Source: an uncultured Sphingobacteriaceae bacterium
Lineage (GTDB): Bacteria; Bacteroidota; Bacteroidia; Sphingobacteriales; Sphingobacteriaceae
NCBI GenBank assembly: GCA_946480915.1
Contig: CAMLLO010000017.1
Location: forward strand, 1-64,000
Reading direction: 5' to 3'
DNA: 64,000 nt
The first letter of the stretch is position 1, and each line of letters begins with the position of its first letter. The translations under genes and the position numbers were made by a program. Shown here piece by piece: positions 44,870 to 54,980 of this stretch. Under the pieces are notes generated by a model. The model saw only the letters and a program-made list of their open reading frames with translations, made no database searches and had not been told where the DNA came from.

Positions 44870-47719
44870 TTAGTTAATAATTGGTGACATTTTTATAGTA
44901 GTGGCAATGCCTTTATAAGTAATTACTTGATGAGGTCTTGCTTCAAAATCTAACTTTTCCGGCTTACTATCAGACACGAAAACAATATTGAAAGTCCTGG
45001 TTTTTAGCATCCCTTTAAAATTTCCTATACGATTTCCAATCAATAAAGATTTATTTTTTTCATTATAAATCATTGGGATTTTTGAAAACATACCTTGCTC
45101 ATAATTATAATTTGTGCCTTCATCTTCATACAGGTTAAAAGCACCATCTTTACCAGTGTATACATACAAGGTAATAGTGTCTGCAGCTTTCTCGGAAGTG
45201 TATTGTAGTTCAGGGCCGAATGGAATAATAGAACCTTCCTTTACATAAACAGGCATCTTTTCGTATGGGGCTTCAGCAGTGATAGTTTTTCCGCCAGCGA
45301 TAAATTTTCCGGTATATAAATCATACCAGTTTGTTCCTTCAGGCAAATAAAGCTCCCGGCTTTTTGCACCAAATTTATACACCGGATTAATTAACATAGA
45401 GGATCCAAACATGTATTGATCGCTTATGTTTTTAACCGCATTGTCATTTGGAAAGTCCATAATTAATCCACGCATTATGGTATAATCTTCATGGTAAGTT
45501 TTTCCTACCATCGAGTAAATGTAGGGCATTAAACGATAGCGCAATTTGCTATAATAAAGCATACTTTGGTATGCAGGATGACTTTCGGGAGCTATATTGT
45601 AAATCTCGCGGTATGGAAACTGCCCATGTACTCTAAATAAAGGTGTAAACGCACCGTACTGATACCATCTTGTCTGTAATTCACGCCACTCGTCAAGGTC
45701 TTTCCCCGCAGCATTTTCATAACGCTTCTCGACCGCAAAGCCGCCTATATCTGTGGTCCAATATGGCATACCGGATAACGAAAAGTTAATTCCTGCTGGT
45801 ATCTGAGCCTTGAAATCCTCCCATCGGGAACCGATATCTCCACTCCAGGTGGCAGCAGCATAGCGTTGCATACCTGCATAGGCTGAGCGGGTAAGGATAA
45901 AAACCCGGTCGTTTGGATTTACTGAACGTTGTCCTTCATAGATTCCTTTCGCATTTTGCAATGGAAAGGCATTGAAATATTTTGTTGAAGATCCTAGAAA
46001 TGTAGGATTCATCACATCTTTTCTGCTGTCTATGTCGAGGTTGGAATGAATATCCGGTTCCGAGGCATCCATCCACCAGGCGTCTATTCCTTTCGTATAT
46101 AATTGCTTGTTGAGTAAATTCCAGAAACCTTTACGAGCTTCAGGATTATAAGCGTCGTAAAACGTATTCTTGTACCCTTTTCCTATCCAATCAACTCTTC
46201 CGTCAAGAATATTCCTCTTATAAAGCCAGCCATTCTTATCGAATTCCTTATAGCTGTCTATTCCTTCATAAAATTTGGCCCATACAGATATCATGAAATG
46301 AGTATTGTATTTCTGGTGGAGCTCTTTTATCATAGCTGAGGGGTCGGGAAACCGTGTTTCATCAAATTTCTGACTACCCCAATCATTTTCTTTCCAGTAT
46401 GACCAATCCAGCACTATATTGTCCAAAGGGATTTTTCTATCCCTGAATTCCTTTACAGTATTAATAATTTCATCCTGAGTTTTGTAGCGCTCACGGCTTT
46501 GCCAAAAACCCATTGCCCATTTAGGCAACATGGTAGCTTTACCTGTTAAAGCTCGGTAACCCGCAATTACTTCGTCGGCATTTTTACCCGAGATGAAATA
46601 GTAATTTATAGCATCCCCCGATTCGGATGTGAAGGCAAGGCTATTCTTATCTTTCTCAGGAACAGGACCCAACCAATTCATTGCTATATACGATTCCTTA
46701 CCGTCAGGATTCCATTCTATCTTTAATGAATATTGCTTATTTTTCTTTAAATCAATACTGGTTAATTCAGTGCCTGGATTCCATGACTGACGCCATTTGT
46801 CAGCAACCTGCTTTCCATCGATCCAGATTTTAATATAGCCACCATATTTTGTTAAAAAGCTGTGAATGCCTGAGTACGGCGATACAAAAGAGCCTTCCCA
46901 AGTAATCACTCCATCTCCTAGCTTATATCCCTCGGGGAATTTTTTCTGATCTTTTAAAAACGAATAATCAATAACAGACTCTGAACGTACAATTGGAGAG
47001 CCGAGTTCCTTAGAATTATAAGTAGCTGTTAACCAACCTATATTACCATCTTTAGAAATCAGCTTTAAAGAAGAAAGGGGTAAATAGTCTCTTACATCTC
47101 CAACTTTGGTTATAGAGTAATTATCCCAAAGAATTCCGTAATTGTTGCTGGATAACAAAAAAGGTACTGCAACTTCGGTGTTATTCTGCAATAATTCAAC
47201 CTGTTTATCGCGGTAGTTCATCAGGCTATTCTGATGCTGCCCTAATCCATAAAAAGCCTCGTTTGGTGTTACTTGGAATACTTGTTTAATTAAATAAGAT
47301 GATTCGCCATGATAGGATACAGGTGTTAAACTTTTGCGACCGTTTAATAAAATATTTTTACCTGATATATCCTTAAATATTATTGACCCAGTTTGCAGAG
47401 ATACTTGAACAATTAATGAAGCTGTATTCAAAAATATATCATCCTGTTTCTGACTAAGACTCCACTTAACCGGCTTTAATTTCTCATTGCTTAACATTAA
47501 ACTTGCAGGAGATAGATCTGTAAACACCGGAGAAGCGACTACATGAATTATCCTATCGGATAACACCTCCAACTTAATGGATGCACAATCCGCAGATTTA
47601 GAAAGATTTATTAAGACACCGTTGTCCAGCTTCTTATAATTGCCTGTTTGGGCAAATAAGGGCTTAGTACTGATCAACGTTCCGAAAACGCACACAAAAA
47701 CAAGTAACTTTTTTAACAT
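44870..47719 (-). CDS. GH31 alpha-xylosidase with inserted PA14 domain (BoGH31A-like)
   Basis: A 949-residue secreted enzyme (signal peptide ending near 24, PLFAQ). The N-terminal beta-sandwich is interrupted by a PA14 carbohydrate-binding domain at about 250-370 (WEGSFVSPYSGIHSFLTKYG, WIDGKQVADKW). The barrel holds nucleophile Asp551 in AWWMDASEPD and acid/base Asp628 in TWSGDIGSRW. The same architecture is found in the characterised xyloglucan alpha-xylosidase of Bacteroides ovatus. It is the first structural gene after the regulator, and a shared cis element lies about 155 bases upstream. It would remove the terminal xylose from oligosaccharides in the periplasm or at the surface. Confidence 0.9.
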   Translation of the reverse strand: MLKKLLVFVCVFGTLISTKPLFAQTGNYKKLDNGVLINLSKSADCASIKLEVLSDRIIHVVASPVFTDLSPASLMLSNEKLKPVKWSLSQKQDDIFLNTASLIVQVSLQTGSIIFKDISGKNILLNGRKSLTPVSYHGESSYLIKQVFQVTPNEAFYGLGQHQNSLMNYRDKQVELLQNNTEVAVPFLLSSNNYGILWDNYSITKVGDVRDYLPLSSLKLISKDGNIGWLTATYNSKELGSPIVRSESVIDYSFLKDQKKFPEGYKLGDGVITWEGSFVSPYSGIHSFLTKYGGYIKIWIDGKQVADKWRQSWNPGTELTSIDLKKNKQYSLKIEWNPDGKESYIAMNWLGPVPEKDKNSLAFTSESGDAINYYFISGKNADEVIAGYRALTGKATMLPKWAMGFWQSRERYKTQDEIINTVKEFRDRKIPLDNIVLDWSYWKENDWGSQKFDETRFPDPSAMIKELHQKYNTHFMISVWAKFYEGIDSYKEFDKNGWLYKRNILDGRVDWIGKGYKNTFYDAYNPEARKGFWNLLNKQLYTKGIDAWWMDASEPDIHSNLDIDSRKDVMNPTFLGSSTKYFNAFPLQNAKGIYEGQRSVNPNDRVFILTRSAYAGMQRYAAATWSGDIGSRWEDFKAQIPAGINFSLSGMPYWTTDIGGFAVEKRYENAAGKDLDEWRELQTRWYQYGAFTPLFRVHGQFPYREIYNIAPESHPAYQSMLYYSKLRYRLMPYIYSMVGKTYHEDYTIMRGLIMDFPNDNAVKNISDQYMFGSSMLINPVYKFGAKSRELYLPEGTNWYDLYTGKFIAGGKTITAEAPYEKMPVYVKEGSIIPFGPELQYTSEKAADTITLYVYTGKDGAFNLYEDEGTNYNYEQGMFSKIPMIYNEKNKSLLIGNRIGNFKGMLKTRTFNIVFVSDSKPEKLDFEARPHQVITYKGIATTIKMSPIIN

Positions 47720-48237
47720 ATGAAATAAAGGTTTGAAGCAAATGCTCCACTTTATAATTGGCTTCCCTAAAATTTTCTAAAACTTTTCAGTCACTTTCTG
47801 TCGAGCAAGTGCCTCTATCAGTTCCGTTAAAATAAAATTACATACAGGTTTCACTAATATTGTTCATAAATGGGGGCACAAATGTTAACTACATTCAACA
47901 GTCTGATATTCAACCAGTTAACAACATAAAAACCACACATACTGCCTGGAATACAACATTTAGTCATGCTAAACATTTACAAATGGAACCCTGTACAAAT
48001 GATAAAAGGAAAGAAATCTTCTCCCCCTTTTTACTCAAGGATACTCTATTTGCTATAGACTCGCACAAACAAGGGAAAAGACTTTTTTTGAGTCTATAAG
48101 AGGAGAAAAATATATGATCGAAATAGAAAAATTTCGAGGATTTTAACAGGATTCATTATTGGACAGATCAACCAGATACCTATCCCTTATCAGCAGGTAT
48201 GCCCGGTCGAGTATGTGAACAAAAATAAAGGTGGTGG
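47720..48237. other. 518-base regulatory spacer between HTCS and the first xyloglucan unit
   Basis: It holds the shared element (47859-47888) and a 9-bp inverted repeat, TATAGACTC (48054-48062) and GAGTCTATA (48090-48098), beside an A/T-rich stretch. I see no convincing gene on either strand. The spacer is both the 3' region of the HTCS gene and the promoter region of the GH31 gene. Confidence 0.6.
47859..47888 (-). promoter_or_regulatory. shared cis element upstream of the first xyloglucan unit
   Basis: GGGGCACAAATGTTAA (47873-47888) is repeated exactly at 34210-34225. ATTGT at 47859-47863 keeps the same 9-base spacing, and 25 of 30 bases agree overall. It is about 155 bases upstream of the PA14-GH31 start. 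Candidate binding site for the HTCS at 48238, or a common promoter core (AACATTTG on the minus strand). Confidence 0.6.
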
Positions 48238-51200
48238 TTAACTTTTGCACCGCATTTCTTCGATATAAGCAGAAGGAAGCATATTGTATTCAGCTTTAAA
48301 TGATCGGACAAAGTACTTTTGGCTTTTGAACCCTACTTTGTAACCAATTTGAGATATGGTTAAATGCCCTTTCTCGAGTAATTGGGCCGCCCGCTTAATT
48401 CTAACTGATCGAATAAACTCAACCGGGCTTTTGCCGGTAATTGCCAACACCTTTTTATAAAGAGTTACCCGGCTCATATACATCTCACTACTCAGCTCTT
48501 CCACCGAAAAATCCGAATTTGAAATATTTCTCTCCACCACAAGCAATGCCTTTTGTATAAATTGTTCATCCGGAGACTCAATCACAACATCTGTCGGCTT
48601 TACCTCGACCTGTTTTTGGTAGGTCTTGCGCATTGACTCCTGCTGAAGCAGGATATTCTTTATTTTCGATAAAAGAATTTCAAAATTAAAAGGCTTCGTC
48701 ATATAATCAGACGCACCTGTTTCCAATCCTTTTAGCTGCTGCTCTTCTCCTGTTAATGCGGTAAGTAAAACCACCGGCATATGTGAAGTTCTGGAATCAG
48801 CTTTTATTTTCTGACATAAAGCAATACCATCCATTTCGGGCATACTAATGTCGCTGACCACTAGATTAGGATGTAACGCGAGAGCCTTTTGCCACCCTTC
48901 TTTTCCATTTGCCGCTTCTATTATATTAAATGAATCTTTTAAATTATCTTTTAAATAGAACCTAAAATCATCATTGTCCTCGACTAATAGAACAGTTGAT
49001 TTTTTACCAGTGGTTTTATTCTCAGAAACAGGGCTTGAATTTCCACTACTTTGGGGACTTAAATCAGGTTCTTCGGGTGTCGAGAGCTGAAATGATTTCA
49101 AAGGCAAAGTAACAATGAAACAGCTTCCCTCGCCCTGCACACTCTCTACTTTAATCTCTCCTCCGTGTAATTTGACAAACTCCTTGGTGATCGACAATCC
49201 AATTCCACTTCCCTGATTGACCATAGAGCCGGGCACGTCGTTTTGAAAAAAGCGTTCAAATATTTTATCCTGTTTTTCTTCTGGGATTCCTATACCGGTA
49301 TCAATTACTTTAATTTCCAATGATCGACGGTTAGTCCCCTTTTTCTCGAACAAATTGAGCAATACACTAATATGCCCTCCTGCAGGAGTAAACTTGAAAG
49401 AATTGGAAAGTAAATTAAAAAGGATGCGCTCTATTTTATCGTGGTCAAACTGAGTATCAAGTGAATCGTATTCAGAGTCAAAAACAAACCCAATGTTTTT
49501 TTTCTCAGCTACATCTGCAAAAGAGGAAGCCACTTCTTTAATGAACTTTATAATATCTCCACGCTTTGGGTGCAATTTTAGTTCCTGTGTTTCCATCTTC
49601 CGGAAATCCAACAGCTGATTTACCAGGTTAAGTAAACGCCTGGCATTACGGCCAATCATCTCCATTTGCTTCAGCTGCTCTGCATCCTCGGTATTTTTCA
49701 TCATCTTATCCACTGGAGCTAAAATCAATGATAAAGGCGTTCTGAATTCATGACTAACATTTGTAAAGAACTTAATTTTCATCATATCAAGTTCGTGCAT
49801 TCGTTTTGCTTCCTGACGTTCTTGCTCTAATTCAAATTTGGATCGTATCTTCTTAATTCCTCGCCGGCGTATATTGAATAAAGTGCCTGCAAATAGCAAT
49901 ACATAAACAAAATAAGCCAAACGGGTCCGCCAGAAAGGCGGCAGCACCTCTATTTTAAAATCTAAATCTTGTTCTTTGTAAATCCCTTCCTCGTTTGTAG
50001 CCCGTACTTTAAATGAATAAATACCCGGATCCAAGTTGGTATATGTAGCCTTCCTAACTTTATTATCGGCTGTGAGCCAATCCTTATCAAAGCCTTTCAG
50101 CTTGTACTGAAGCTTCACTTTATCCGTATTAAAAAAGTTAAGTGCTGCAAATTCAATGGAAAAAACATTTTCGTTATGATTAAGCGTAACAGAATGACTT
50201 TCTGAAATAGCCTGGTTGAGAATTACGTGTCCATTAATTTCCTTTCCCGGACTTACACTATTGTTAAATACTTGAAAATCGGTAAGAACTACCAAAGGAT
50301 AAGTTTTATTAGACCGAATTGCTGAGGGTTTAAAAATATTAAAACCGTTTGAACCTCCAAATATCAGCTCGCCTTTGCTGGTTCTTAATGAGGCACTTTC
50401 ATTAAATCCAAGGCCCTGTAAACCGTCAGTTTCGTCATAATTCTTAAAATTGAAAGTCGAATTTCCTGACTGATTTTTTGAAATCACCAGATTCGAAAGC
50501 CCATTAGATGTACTTAGCCACAAGTTGTGATCGAAATCCTCTTGAATATCTATAATAATATTATCTGCCAAGCCGTCTTCCTTCTGAAAGTTTTTAAACT
50601 TATTTGTTTTAGGGTTAAGCATGCTTAAACCCTCACCTGTAGCCAACCAAATCAAACCCCTGCTATCAATAAGCATATTGCTTATATTATTATGAATTAA
50701 GCTATTCAGGTCAGAATCAGAGTGAGAATAGTGAATGAATTTGTTGCTTTTACGTATCAATGCGTCAAGTCCGTCGGAAGATCCAAACCAAAGGTTTCCA
50801 TCTCTATCTTCGGCTATTGCTGATGTATAGAGGGACTGTACAGAATTTGGACCAATTTTATAATGATAAAAAACGTTCGCTTTGCGATCGAAACGATTCA
50901 CCCCCCCGGATAAAGTGCCCACCCATAAAACGCCTCTCGAATCTTCGAAAATCTCCCAAACCCGATCGTCCGAGATACTGGCAGGATTGTTTTTATCATG
51001 CCGGTAGTGTGTGAATGTTTTACCATCAAAACAGTCTAATCCACCAAAGTAAGTCCCTATCCATAATTTCTGCTCTTTATCAATACACAAACTCACAATT
51101 ACATCATTGCTTAAACTATTTTTATTTGAAGCGCTATGCCTGTATTGTTTAAACTTATTTGCTTTACGATCAAAATAAATAAGGCCACCACCATTTGTCC

Positions 51201-52359
51201 CGATCCAAAGATTTCCTTTTTCATCTTCGACAAAACGGTTTACGTCGTCATACATTAAGCTAGTGGGGTCTGAAGGGTAATGCCGTATTAAGGGAAATTT
51301 AATTATATCTTCATGATAATAGCTAACTCCTTTTTTGTAGGTACCAATCCACACAATTCCAGAATTATCTTTATACATAGAAACAATACTGTTCTGACTT
51401 ACACTTTTCTTATCATCCTCGCGATTAACCAGGTATCGAATCCTGAAATCTTTCTTATCCAGCAGATTCACTCCACCATGATCTGTGGCAATCCATATTA
51501 TTCCTTTGTTATCCTGGATAACATTATTCACAATATTCGAATTGAGTTTGCTGAATTTCGAATTTTTACTTAAATGTTTTAATTGTTTATTATGTGGATT
51601 ATAATAAAAAAGTCCAATGTCACTGGCGTTGTTATGTATCCAAAGATCATCTTGTCCATCTATTGATAGAGTATAATTCAACGTGCTTACAGGCGACTGT
51701 TTTTTTAATACATCCGTGCGGAAGATAACCTTATTGGTTTTAGAATTTATTTTATCGATAACTCCATCGGTATAGATCACCCAGAAATCGCCTCGGGAAT
51801 CTTCTGCAATACTCGACACATCAGTAGAATAAAGCGATGAATGATCATTTCTTCTATAATAAAAGTGATAACTTTTTTTACTTATCGGATTATACCGATT
51901 AATGCCAACGTTTGCATTCACGAACCAATAATCTCCTTTTTTATCCTTTTCTATTGATAAAAGTCCTTGAGCGGTAATTGAAAGAGAGTTTAGATAAGCT
52001 TCAACATTTTGGTCGAATTTTTCCGTTAAGGGGTCGTAGATATTAAATCCCCGCCGGGTAAGCACCCATAATTTGCCATCAGGTCCTTCTTGAATCTTTT
52101 CGATAAAATCATCATTCAACGAAGCTTTGTCACGTAAAGAGTGTTTAAAAACCTTGAATTTAAACCCGTCATAACGATTTAAGCCGGTCATGGTTCCAAA
52201 CCACATAAAGCCGCGACTATCTTTAAATATCGCGGTAACCTGGTTATGAGATAAACCGTTAGTAATATTAAGATGAGAGAATTGATACTGTATATTTTGT
52301 GCAGCTACATAGCCAAACGTAGTAATGGCAACGCAAATCAGTAATAACTTTCTATACAT
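48238..52359 (-). CDS. hybrid two-component system regulator (HTCS) of the xyloglucan locus
   Basis: A 1373-residue single-chain sensor and transcription factor. Signal peptide (1-20), about 14 Reg_prop propeller repeats (for instance VTAIFKDSRGFMWFGTMTGL, 41-60), Y_Y_Y domain (about 725-805), one membrane helix (about 813-831), HisKA with phospho-His870 (NVSHEFRTPLSLIL), HATPase (NLLSNSFKFTPAGG, GSGIGLSI), receiver domain with Asp1170 (LVVSDISMPEMDG), and an AraC-type DNA-binding domain to the end. The periplasmic part senses an oligosaccharide, and the C-terminal part activates the locus. It is encoded just upstream of the GH31 gene on the same strand, the usual place. Confidence 0.95.
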   Translation of the reverse strand: MYRKLLLICVAITTFGYVAAQNIQYQFSHLNITNGLSHNQVTAIFKDSRGFMWFGTMTGLNRYDGFKFKVFKHSLRDKASLNDDFIEKIQEGPDGKLWVLTRRGFNIYDPLTEKFDQNVEAYLNSLSITAQGLLSIEKDKKGDYWFVNANVGINRYNPISKKSYHFYYRRNDHSSLYSTDVSSIAEDSRGDFWVIYTDGVIDKINSKTNKVIFRTDVLKKQSPVSTLNYTLSIDGQDDLWIHNNASDIGLFYYNPHNKQLKHLSKNSKFSKLNSNIVNNVIQDNKGIIWIATDHGGVNLLDKKDFRIRYLVNREDDKKSVSQNSIVSMYKDNSGIVWIGTYKKGVSYYHEDIIKFPLIRHYPSDPTSLMYDDVNRFVEDEKGNLWIGTNGGGLIYFDRKANKFKQYRHSASNKNSLSNDVIVSLCIDKEQKLWIGTYFGGLDCFDGKTFTHYRHDKNNPASISDDRVWEIFEDSRGVLWVGTLSGGVNRFDRKANVFYHYKIGPNSVQSLYTSAIAEDRDGNLWFGSSDGLDALIRKSNKFIHYSHSDSDLNSLIHNNISNMLIDSRGLIWLATGEGLSMLNPKTNKFKNFQKEDGLADNIIIDIQEDFDHNLWLSTSNGLSNLVISKNQSGNSTFNFKNYDETDGLQGLGFNESASLRTSKGELIFGGSNGFNIFKPSAIRSNKTYPLVVLTDFQVFNNSVSPGKEINGHVILNQAISESHSVTLNHNENVFSIEFAALNFFNTDKVKLQYKLKGFDKDWLTADNKVRKATYTNLDPGIYSFKVRATNEEGIYKEQDLDFKIEVLPPFWRTRLAYFVYVLLFAGTLFNIRRRGIKKIRSKFELEQERQEAKRMHELDMMKIKFFTNVSHEFRTPLSLILAPVDKMMKNTEDAEQLKQMEMIGRNARRLLNLVNQLLDFRKMETQELKLHPKRGDIIKFIKEVASSFADVAEKKNIGFVFDSEYDSLDTQFDHDKIERILFNLLSNSFKFTPAGGHISVLLNLFEKKGTNRRSLEIKVIDTGIGIPEEKQDKIFERFFQNDVPGSMVNQGSGIGLSITKEFVKLHGGEIKVESVQGEGSCFIVTLPLKSFQLSTPEEPDLSPQSSGNSSPVSENKTTGKKSTVLLVEDNDDFRFYLKDNLKDSFNIIEAANGKEGWQKALALHPNLVVSDISMPEMDGIALCQKIKADSRTSHMPVVLLTALTGEEQQLKGLETGASDYMTKPFNFEILLSKIKNILLQQESMRKTYQKQVEVKPTDVVIESPDEQFIQKALLVVERNISNSDFSVEELSSEMYMSRVTLYKKVLAITGKSPVEFIRSVRIKRAAQLLEKGHLTISQIGYKVGFKSQKYFVRSFKAEYNMLPSAYIEEMRCKS

Positions 52360-52436
52360 GGTCTATAATGGCATCACAAAGGATGTGATTTTGATACTAA
52401 TATAGTAATAATAACGAGCCAGAAAAAAATCCGTTG

Positions 52437-53651
52437 TCAAGAATGAATCATCAACCTTCTTCTTTCTAGCTCGGCTTTAATCAAACTTAACTCTCGCCCC
52501 ATTTGTCCGGCAATAGCGGTATTTTCTGCCGCCCTTCTAAATAAATAAGGTAAGACAGCCTTTACATTACCATATGGAACGTACTTAGCTACGTTAAATC
52601 CGGCACTGGAAAGATTAAAACTCAGGTTATCACTCATTCCGAGCAATTGAGAAAAATACAGGTGCGGATGATTGACAGGTACGGAACAATCGTTCATCAA
52701 ATCTGCCATAACACGGCAGCTTTCTTCGTTATGTGTACCCGCAAGCATTGCAATGTATTTATAATGAAGAACACAGAATTTCAATGCAGAATTGTAATCT
52801 GCATCTGTTTCATTTTTTGTTGAATAGATTGGCGAAGTGTACTTCAGTACTAAGGCTCTCTCTCTCTCCTTTTCCATGTAAGCACCACGCACTAATTTTG
52901 CACCCAGTATAAACCCGTAGGTTTCAGCCTGTGTATAGTGTTCTTTTAAAGTTGCCAGTCCATTCGTTCGGTACATTTGATAGGTGTTATAAACTATAGC
53001 TTTTTCCAGGTTATATAATTGCATAGTCTCAATGACCAGCGTATCTATAGCTTTTTGGATCCAGGATTCTTCCGCGTCAATCATAACCGAAACCTCAAGG
53101 TCATAGGCGGTTTTGCAAATATTATTTATCCTGCCCTTAACTCTAAAATATTCCGTTTCTTCAGCTGCACTCAAATCCGATCCGACACTTATTTTTTCTA
53201 GTAAGCCCACCCGGGCTAATCCACTTAGTTTAAAAACAGTAAAAGGTATGCGCTCGTCGGCAGCTGCCCGCCGAAGGTTTTTAATGATCTCTGCGGTTGT
53301 TATTCGGTAACTATCCTCGTCTTGCTGGCCTTCAACAGAGTAATCTAAAATAGTCCCCACATTTCCCTCCCATAACTTGCTTATTACCGGCTCGCATTCT
53401 TCAACAGATTCGCCGCCGCAAAACTGCTTAAAAATTGTTTTTTTTATTAGTCCGGTAATTGGCAGTCCCAGTTTAAGAGCAAAACCTACGACTGCTGGAC
53501 CAATTTTAGCCACCACAGTATTATTAATAAGCTTAAAGAGTTTATACGATTGATGGAGTTCATAATCAGTTTTTCCGCGGAATGCTATTTCTGTATTATC
53601 AAAGTTTAAGGGGGTATTTGCTGAGTTCTGGTCGCTCACATTTTCAATCAT
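52437..53651 (-). CDS. proline dehydrogenase
   Basis: A 404-residue monofunctional enzyme that oxidises proline to pyrroline-5-carboxylate with FAD. The conserved barrel segments are present: GAKLVRGAYMEKERERA (about 251-267), HNEESCRVMADLM (about 305), YVPYGNVKAVLPYLFRRAAEN (split near 357-377). It is not fused to a P5C dehydrogenase domain, as is usual outside gammaproteobacteria. It diverges from the S4-protein gene with only 58 bases between starts. The gene is read in the same direction as the HTCS but shows no functional link. Confidence 0.93.
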   Translation of the reverse strand: MIENVSDQNSANTPLNFDNTEIAFRGKTDYELHQSYKLFKLINNTVVAKIGPAVVGFALKLGLPITGLIKKTIFKQFCGGESVEECEPVISKLWEGNVGTILDYSVEGQQDEDSYRITTAEIIKNLRRAAADERIPFTVFKLSGLARVGLLEKISVGSDLSAAEETEYFRVKGRINNICKTAYDLEVSVMIDAEESWIQKAIDTLVIETMQLYNLEKAIVYNTYQMYRTNGLATLKEHYTQAETYGFILGAKLVRGAYMEKERERALVLKYTSPIYSTKNETDADYNSALKFCVLHYKYIAMLAGTHNEESCRVMADLMNDCSVPVNHPHLYFSQLLGMSDNLSFNLSSAGFNVAKYVPYGNVKAVLPYLFRRAAENTAIAGQMGRELSLIKAELERRRLMIHS

Positions 53652-53709
53652 TCACAAATTTAACAGAATATCAATTCAATTTGTTGCGGAAGGATTGTAA
53701 GTTTGCAGC

Positions 53710-53916
53710 ATGATTGAGTTTAAACTGGAAGGCGATTTCATTCCTTTGATACAGCTGTTAAAAGCGACCAACCTGGTGCAAACTGGCGGCCATGCTCAAA
53801 TAGTTGTTGCAGAGGGATTAGTTAAGTACAATGGTGTGGTGGATTACCGAAAACGCCTTAAAGTGAAACAAGGTGATATCGTGGAGTTTGACAATAAAAA
53901 AATCATCGTTAAATAA
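53710..53916 (+). CDS. small S4-domain RNA-binding protein (YbcJ/RlbA-like)
   Basis: A 68-residue protein consisting only of an S4 RNA-binding fold: FIPLIQLLKATNLVQTGGHA (about 11-30), VVAEGLVKYNGVVDYRKRLK (about 33-52), then VKQGDIVEFDNKKIIVK. Relatives such as E. coli YbcJ bind RNA, but a specific target is unknown. It overlaps aroB by one base (TAATG), so the two are translationally coupled. Its start follows a TAAGTTTG sequence that is too close to be a normal promoter. Confidence 0.88.
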   Translation: MIEFKLEGDFIPLIQLLKATNLVQTGGHAQIVVAEGLVKYNGVVDYRKRLKVKQGDIVEFDNKKIIVK

Positions 53917-54980
53917 TGCAGCCGATACAAAGCAACGGGTATTCCGTATTTTTTGATAATCAACTTTCCGATCTGAAATCTTTCCTGGAAAACTCTGCGT
54001 ACTCCAAGATCTTTTTTCTTACCGATTTAAATACTTCAGAACATTGCATGCCGCTTATCGGCAAATATCTGCCGGATTTAAAGAACTACGACATTATAGA
54101 AGTTGACCCTGGCGAGGAAAATAAAAACATAGACTATTGTATCGGAGTTTGGCGCATGCTTTTAGACTTTGGAGCCGACAGAAATAGCCTCCTGATTAAT
54201 TTAGGTGGCGGCGTTATTACGGATATGGGTGGGTTCGCTGCCTCAACGTTTAAACGAGGAATCGATTTTGTTCAAATTCCAACTACGCTGTTATCCCAGG
54301 TAGACGCCTCGGTGGGAGGTAAAACCGGAATAGATTTAGGAAGCGTTAAAAACATTGTCGGTACTTTCACTCAACCTAAAGCAGTATTTATTTGTTCCGA
54401 GTTTTTATCAACTCTCGATAAAGCTCAGCTTATTTCGGGTTTTGCCGAAGTGGTTAAACATGGATTAATTGCCGACAAAGCTTATTTTGAGCAAATCAAA
54501 TCGGTTGATGTCACGAATATTCCCCAGGAAATCATTTACCATTCTGTCGAAATAAAAAACCACGTGGTAACTACTGATCCCTTTGAAAAAGGTTTGCGCA
54601 AAACTTTAAACTTCGGCCACACTATTGGACATGCCATAGAGACCTATTCATTAAAAACAGATAAAAAGCCCTTGCTTCATGGCGAAGCTATCGCACTTGG
54701 AATGATCTGTGAAGGATACCTTTCGCATAAATACAATGCTTTAAGCGGCCCAGAGCTGGATGAACTCATCACCTTTATTCGCTCAGTTTTTCCAGACTAC
54801 CCTTTTTCAAAAGATATTTATGAAGAGGTGATCGATTACATGAAAAACGATAAAAAGAACTTACAAGGCCAAATCGGATTCGCTCTGCTAAGTGAAATTG
54901 GCAAATGCGACTATAATATTTATCTCACAGAAGATCAAATTATAGAGAGTCTGGATTTTTATAATGATTTAATGAAGTAG
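53916..54980 (+). CDS. aroB: 3-dehydroquinate synthase
   Basis: A 354-residue enzyme, second step of the shikimate pathway, NAD- and zinc-dependent. Motifs: nucleotide-binding GGGVITDMGGFAASTFKRGI (about 92-111), IPTTLLSQVDASVGGKTGID (about 116-135), and the zinc ligands Glu in SGFAEVVKHGLI (about 183), His in GHTIGHAIE (about 235) and His in LLHGEAIALGM (about 253). Length is normal. It follows the S4 gene with a one-base overlap and has a hairpin at its stop codon. Confidence 0.95.
   Translation: MQPIQSNGYSVFFDNQLSDLKSFLENSAYSKIFFLTDLNTSEHCMPLIGKYLPDLKNYDIIEVDPGEENKNIDYCIGVWRMLLDFGADRNSLLINLGGGVITDMGGFAASTFKRGIDFVQIPTTLLSQVDASVGGKTGIDLGSVKNIVGTFTQPKAVFICSEFLSTLDKAQLISGFAEVVKHGLIADKAYFEQIKSVDVTNIPQEIIYHSVEIKNHVVTTDPFEKGLRKTLNFGHTIGHAIETYSLKTDKKPLLHGEAIALGMICEGYLSHKYNALSGPELDELITFIRSVFPDYPFSKDIYEEVIDYMKNDKKNLQGQIGFALLSEIGKCDYNIYLTEDQIIESLDFYNDLMK

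Noticed and set aside
48054..48098. 9-bp inverted repeat as terminator of the HTCS gene
   Set aside because: The arms are 27 bases apart and no T-run follows on the minus strand.
47860..48099. 79-residue plus-strand frame in the spacer upstream of the GH31 gene
   Set aside because: It runs across the shared cis element and has no family pattern; an intergenic chance frame is likelier.
52373..52389. ATCACA-N5-TGTGAT as a CRP-type site ahead of the HTCS gene
   Set aside because: The arms are only 6 bp, the spacing does not match the usual TGTGA-N6-TCACA order, and it lies too close to the start codon.
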